From positions 1-10,374 of the forward strand of contig JADHYX010000219.1 of assembly GCA_027604685.1 (NCBI GenBank): a stretch of DNA of 10,374 nucleotides, given 5' to 3'. The first letter of the stretch is position 1. Every line of letters starts with the position of its first letter. The DNA comes from Lobulomyces angularis. Taxonomy: Eukaryota > Chytridiomycota > Chytridiomycetes > Lobulomycetales > Lobulomycetaceae. Both the position numbers and the translations under genes were made by a program. Shown here one piece after another: positions 6,384 to 10,374 of the stretch. Under the pieces are notes generated by a model. The model did no database searches. It was given only the letters and a program-made list of their open reading frames with translations, and had not been told where the DNA came from.

Positions 6384-8911
6384 TCTAAAACAAAATCGCT
6401 TTCAAGTAAATTTTTTCACTTAGAATTGGATCTAAATTTATACTCATATTTTTTGTTCTCTTTTCTATAGCAAGTAACAAATTTGTTAGAAACTTGGCTA
6501 CTAAAGCTTCATACGTAAGTTGAAAAATTGATTTTTTTCTTTTTCTTTTTTTTTTACGATTTCTGTTTTTTTTTTTTACAATTTCTTTTTTTTTTTTACG
6601 ATTTCTATTTTTTTACAGCCGTTTTTTTATTATTATATTTTTTTTGTGAACATGATTTTGTTTATTTTTATTTTTTTCTTTTCCCAATAATTTTTGAAGA
6701 TATTATGATTAATTGAGGAAATACTAAAATATGTAACGGGGGTTTTTTTCTAGTTTTATGCAATAAAACAAATCAAAAAATTTTCATGTCAATTTTTTAC
6801 AATTACATTATTAATTTTTTTTATTTAGCCAATAATTGACCACACATTTGATGCTCTTGTCGTTGGAGCAGGTGGTGCTGGTTTAAGAGCAACGATGGGT
6901 CTTGCAGAAGCAGGTTTCAATACTGCATGTATCACGAAACTATTCCCCACCCGTTCACATACGGTCGCAGCCCAAGGAGGCATCAATGCTGCTCTTGGAA
7001 ATATGTCAGAGGATGATTGGAGATGGCACATGTATGATACTGTGAAGGGTAGTGATTGGTTAGGTAAGTCTTTTGAATGCATTTATTTTTGACTGTGGTG
7101 GAATATTGTATTTTAATTTATCAGGTGACCAGGATGCAATTCACTATATGTGTCGTGAAGCTCCTAGAGCAGTCCGTGAGTTGGAACATTATGGGTGTCC
7201 GTTTAGTAGAACAGAAGATGGAAAAATTTATCAGCGAGCATTTGGTGGTCAATCTTTGAATTATGGTAAAGGAGGTCAAGCAAAGCGTTGTGCTGCTGTA
7301 GCAGATCGTACAGGCCACTCAATTCTGCACACACTTTATGGAGCCTCACTGCAGTTCAATGCTTCATACTTTATTGAATATTTTGCTTTGGATTTAATTA
7401 TGGACAATGGTGAATGTCGTGGAGTTATGGCATTAAATATGGAAGATGGAACAATTCATAGGTTTCGCGCTCACAAGACAGTTTTAGCCACAGGTGGTTA
7501 CGGGCGTGCTTATTTCTCTTGTACCTCTGCACATACATGTACCGGTGATGGCAATGCAGTATTTTTCTATGATTCTTTATTAAATTCTTATTTTTGCTCA
7601 TTTAAATTAGATGGCCACTAGGGCTGGTTTGCCATTGCAAGATTTAGAATTTGTTCAATTTCACCCAACCGGTATTTATGGTTCAGGTTGTTTAATTACC
7701 GAAGGTTCTCGTGGAGAAGGGGGTTATCTCTTAAACTCGGAAGGTGAACGATTTATGAAAAGATATGCGCCTTCGGCAGTAGATCTTGCTTCACGCGATG
7801 TTGTTTCTAGAAGTATGACCATTGAAATCAATGAAGGTAGAGGAGTTGGACCAAAGAAAGATCACATATATTTACAACTTAGTCATTTACCTGCAGAAGT
7901 GTTAAAGGTATGGAAAGTAGAGTAAAAGAAGGTATTTAATTTTAAATTAAAGCTACGATTACCTGGTATCTCTGAAACAGCTGCTATTTTTGCTGGTGTC
8001 GATGTAACAAAAGAACCAATTCCTGTACTCCCAACTGTCCATTATAATATGGGTGGTATTCCAACAAAATATACTGGAGAAGTCATAGACTACAAGGTTT
8101 TTTTTTTTTTTACTCTAAAAATTTTAATTATAATTTATTTTTGCCTAGAATGGAGTAGATTCAGTTGTTCCTGGACTCTACGCCGCGGGAGAGGCAGCTT
8201 GTGCTTCAGTTCATGGTGCTAATCGTTTAGGAGCTAATTCTTTACTGGACATAGTAGTGTTTGGACGTGCTTGTGCACTTGATATTAAGTCCAAGTTAAC
8301 TCCAGGAGCACCACATAAAGAACTTCCAGCAGATGCAGGATTAGCAACCATCGAAAATTTGGATAAATGTAGATATGCTAAAGGAGCTAATAAAACAGCG
8401 GATGTGAGAGCAAAGATGCAAGCTGTTATGCAAAAACATGCTGCAGTATTTAGAACAGAAGAAACATTAGTAGCGGGAGTTGAAAAAATAGATGAAATTG
8501 CTAAATTAATTGATGATTTACATGTAACGGATAATTCCTTGATATGGTAAAAAAATATTTATTTTAATTTTAAATTTTTTTTTTTTTTTTCATTTTTAAA
8601 TTTTAAAAGGAATTCAGATCTGTTAGAAACTTTAGAATTACAAAATTTGATGACTAATGCCCAGCAGACTGTATATTTTTTTTTTTTTTTTTTAATATTT
8701 TTTTTAGATGCATTCCGCTCAAGCACGTAAGGAAAGTAGAGGTGCACACGCTCGTGAAGATTTTAAAGACCGTAATGATGAAGAATGGATGAAACATACA
8801 TTATCATATGAAAGCAATAAGAAAGTAAAACTGATTTATAGACCAAATATCAAGGAAACTTTAGACGCTAATGAATGTGCACCTGTTCCACCAGCTAAGC
8901 GTGTTTATTAG
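6384..8911 (+). CDS. SDH1: Succinate dehydrogenase flavoprotein subunit (complex II), mitochondrial; first exon unresolved
   Basis: SDH1 carries covalent FAD and oxidises succinate to fumarate in the mitochondrial matrix, linking the TCA cycle to ubiquinone. Exons: 6384-6405, 6471-6514, 6829-7063, 7125-7558, 7611-7907, 7953-8096, 8149-8546, 8610-8670, 8708-8911 (612 residues plus stop, before any first exon). The first two encode a Ser/Lys/Arg-rich presequence ([20 protein letters not shown]). Then come the FAD dinucleotide fold GAGGAG (6865-6882) and the FAD-attaching His in [11 protein letters not shown] (codon 6958-6960). Substrate-site residues are present in FHPTGIYG (His codon 7662-7664), [18 protein letters not shown] (His codon 8040-8042) and [12 protein letters not shown] (Arg codon 8224-8226). 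The C-terminal [13 protein letters not shown] and PPAKRVY end match the family. The catalytic domain looks complete and active. The 22-base exon and true start are less certain than the rest; phase joins cleanly as A|CA (Thr). Confidence 0.95.
6537..6614. repeat. T-tract minisatellite in SDH1 intron
   Basis: Three copies of ACRATTTCT (starting 6556, 6578 and 6598) are separated by long T runs, giving units of about 20-22 bases. They lie inside the 314-base intron 6515-6828, the longest in the window. A decoy-like TTTTTACAG ends the array near 6617 but leads into no usable exon. Confidence 0.6.
8671..8707 (+). other. SDH1: 37-base intron of SDH1
   Basis: The segment runs from GTATAT to TTTTTTTTAG and is almost pure T with a short TAATA interruption. 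Removing it joins LMTNAQQT directly to [18 protein letters not shown], exactly as in other SDH1 proteins, and keeps the frame. Reading through would add a Phe run and then a stop (TAA). The T-run length could be affected by sequencing error, but the site itself is secure. Confidence 0.85.
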
Positions 8912-9246
8912 AAATAGTTTTAGAGGTTTAAAAAGAATGATGGGGAAAACGAAAATATATATATGTAAATATATATTTAAAAAAAATTTAAAAAACAGTT
9001 TAGAAAAAAAAAAAAAAATATTTTTAAAAAAAAATAATTCATTAATTAACTACTGTTTTTAATTTTTTTTTTCCCTGTTTTTTTGTTATTTATTTTTTTT
9101 ATGAATTTGCGTGGGAAAAGCCACAGGCTTGGAGCGGGTGGCTTCAACACGGCTTGATTTTCGGTGTGTGGCTTCAAACTAGTTTTAAACTTTTTTTACA
9201 TTTTTTTTTTATCTTTGAAAAAAACTAAAAAAAAAAATCATTAGAA
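8912..9246. other. SDH1-G-alpha intergenic region
   Basis: It comprises the SDH1 3' end, long A and T runs (about 8930-9100), a GC-rich island with repeats (9107-9180, listed separately), and a further T/A-rich stretch ending at the G-alpha start codon. Both flanking genes point right, so it holds one 3' end and one promoter/leader. Confidence 0.6.
9107..9180 (+). promoter_or_regulatory. GC-rich repeat-bearing island upstream of G-alpha gene
   Basis: Composition changes sharply from homopolymer DNA to a mixed GC-rich block of about 70 bases. It holds a 10-base direct repeat GTGGCTTCAA at 9138-9147 and 9168-9177 (30-base spacing). It also holds AAGCCAC (9118-9124), the reverse complement of GTGGCTT (9138-9144), so it can fold as a 7-bp stem. 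It ends about 65 bases before the ATG, so it is either proximal promoter or 5' untranslated leader. No long open frame runs through it. The regulatory role is inference from position and structure. Confidence 0.4.
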
Positions 9247-10374
9247 ATGGGTTGCTGTATGTCAAGCGAGGATCAAGAAAACAATAAGAGAAATCAAGAA
9301 ATTGAAGCTCAATTAAAAAGAGAAAAGTTGATTGCTGAGAAGCAAGTTAAAATGCTACTTTTAGGTAAAAGAAAATTTAAATTCTAAAAAACCAATGAAT
9401 TTTGAAAATTCATTGGTTTTTTTTTTTTTTTTTTTTTTTAATGTTTAACCTCTTTATGTTTAACCAGCTTTAAAAATTAATTTTTAAAAAATAATTTTAA
9501 AAAAACAAAATAATAATAATAATAAATTTTATTAATAGGTGCTGGTGAATCGGGAAAAAGTACTATTTTAAAGCAAATGAAGTTGATTCACGATTCGGGC
9601 TACAGCACTGAAGAAAAAGAAGCCTTTAAAGAAATAATATTTTCAAACACTGTTCAAAGTATGCGAGTCATCCTAGAAGCAATGCAAACTATGAATATTA
9701 AGCTCAGTTCCAAATCACATGAAAGATACTTTCAAACTATTTTGGATTTACCAAGTCAAATTGAGGCTGAAGTTTTTCCACAAGAAGTTAGCATTGCAAT
9801 TAAGTCCCTTTGGCATGATGCTGGAGTTCAACACTGCTTCAGTCGTGCTAGAGAATATCAGTTAAATGATTCTGCTAGTTAGTAAGAAAATCAATTTATT
9901 TTTTTTGTTCCCTTTTATATTTATGAAAAATATAAAAATTTTTTTTGTAGTTATTTTGAATCCATCGATAGAATTTCACAACCGAACTATTTACCAACGG
10001 ATCAAGATGTTTTACGATCAAGAGTTAAAACAACCGGTATTACCGAGACTACCTTTCACATTGGGGAATTAACATACAAACTATTTGATGTTGGCGGTCA
10101 ACGAAGTGAACGTAAAAAATGGATTCATTGTTTTGAAAATGTTACTGCAATAGTGTTTTTAGTTGCCATTAGCGAGTATGACCAGGTTTTGGTTGAAGAT
10201 GAGACTGTAAATCGTATGCAGGAGAGTTTGACCCTATTTGATTCAATTTGTAACTCAAGGTGGTTCGTTAAAACTTCAATGATTTTATTTTTGAATAAAA
10301 TCGATTTGTTCAAAATTAAATTAAATAAATCTCCTATGAATAAGTATTTTTCTGATTACAAAGGTCTGACTTCA
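9247..10374 (+). CDS. Heterotrimeric G protein alpha subunit (fungal group I, GPA family), C-terminus outside window
   Basis: G-alpha binds GTP on receptor activation and signals at the plasma membrane with beta-gamma. Exons: 9247-9364, 9539-9881, 9951 to the right edge (295 residues seen; family length about 350-355). MGCC supplies Gly2 for myristoylation and Cys3/4 for palmitoylation. GTPase motifs: G1 GAGESGKS 40-47, switch I Arg178 and Thr181, G3 DVGGQ 200-204 with catalytic Gln204, and NKID 269-272. Numbering coincides with animal G-alpha-i. The helical domain lies at about 60-175. The TCAT loop and receptor-contacting C-terminus, including any pertussis-toxin Cys, fall outside. The ATG has a purine at -3 and G at +4. 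Introns are 9365-9538 and 9882-9950. I infer group I from the N-terminus and helical-domain wording; the paralogue number cannot be set. Confidence 0.95.
9386..9439 (+). repeat. 18-bp perfect hairpin followed by T23, in G-alpha intron 1
   Basis: Arm AAAAAACCAATGAATTTT (9386-9403) and its exact complement (9405-9422) are separated by one base. A run of 23 T (9417-9439) overlaps the second arm and extends past it. The core ACCAATGAA/TTCATTGGT is not homopolymer, so the pairing is significant. It lies inside intron 9365-9538. Confidence 0.8.
9441..9465. repeat. Direct repeat ATGTTTAACC x2
   Basis: Exact 10-base copies at 9441-9450 and 9456-9465 have a 5-base spacer. They immediately follow the T23 run of the intronic hairpin. 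They could be slippage or the scar of an insertion; no function is visible. Confidence 0.6.

Noticed and set aside
6180..6716. Two plus-strand poly-Lys/poly-Phe open frames
   Set aside because: They translate homopolymers; conserved SDH1 splicing places this DNA in leader and introns.
7908..7952. In-frame stop in SDH1 after EVLKVWKVE
   Set aside because: It falls in a 45-base GT-AG intron; splicing joins EVLK to [13 protein letters not shown] as in the family, so the gene is not a pseudogene.
9386..9439. Bacterial-type intrinsic terminator
   Set aside because: The shape fits, but the DNA is a spliced eukaryotic nuclear gene and the element lies inside an intron; it is described as a hairpin repeat instead.
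1..10374. CRISPR array, tRNA, rRNA or prokaryotic operon signals
   Set aside because: There is no regularly spaced repeat-spacer pattern and no cloverleaf or rRNA-like sequence was noticed; gene structure is eukaryotic throughout.

Overview
The window is nuclear DNA from an intron-dense, extremely AT-rich eukaryote. Non-coding DNA is mostly long A and T homopolymers, while exons have near-normal composition. The G-alpha subunit has the myristoylation/palmitoylation N-terminus and helical-domain wording of fungal group I G-alpha proteins. The Fanzor-like ORF resembles those of Mucoromycota-type fungi. I infer an early-diverging fungus; Glomeromycotina fits the composition, but this is a guess.

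Layout. Positions 1-520 hold no secure gene, only a short in-frame triplet repeat near the left edge and a perfect 25-base palindrome. On the minus strand, 521-1540 encodes the N-terminal part of a Fanzor (eukaryotic TnpB-like) protein that stops after the first RuvC aspartate region. Positions 1541-2163 are intergenic with an 18-base palindrome. On the plus strand follow VPS16 (2164-5773, 20 exons, 789 residues), SDH1 (coding exons traced from 6384 to 8911; first coding exon unresolved) and a G-alpha gene (9247 to the right edge, 3 exons in the window, C-terminus missing).

The three plus-strand genes are housekeeping genes with unrelated jobs: vacuolar tethering, TCA cycle/complex II, and receptor signalling. 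Nothing suggests they work as a unit. Each was rebuilt by joining exons so that reading frame and family alignment stay continuous; the VPS16 exons sum to exactly 2370 bases. The introns are mostly 44-111 bases, with one of only 37.

I found no clear previously undescribed system. The observations most worth following are the truncated Fanzor-like gene, the 37-base intron, an intronic 18-bp hairpin followed by 23 T in the G-alpha gene, a repeat-bearing GC-rich island upstream of that gene, and unusual splice sites (GTT donors, A-rich acceptors, microexons).
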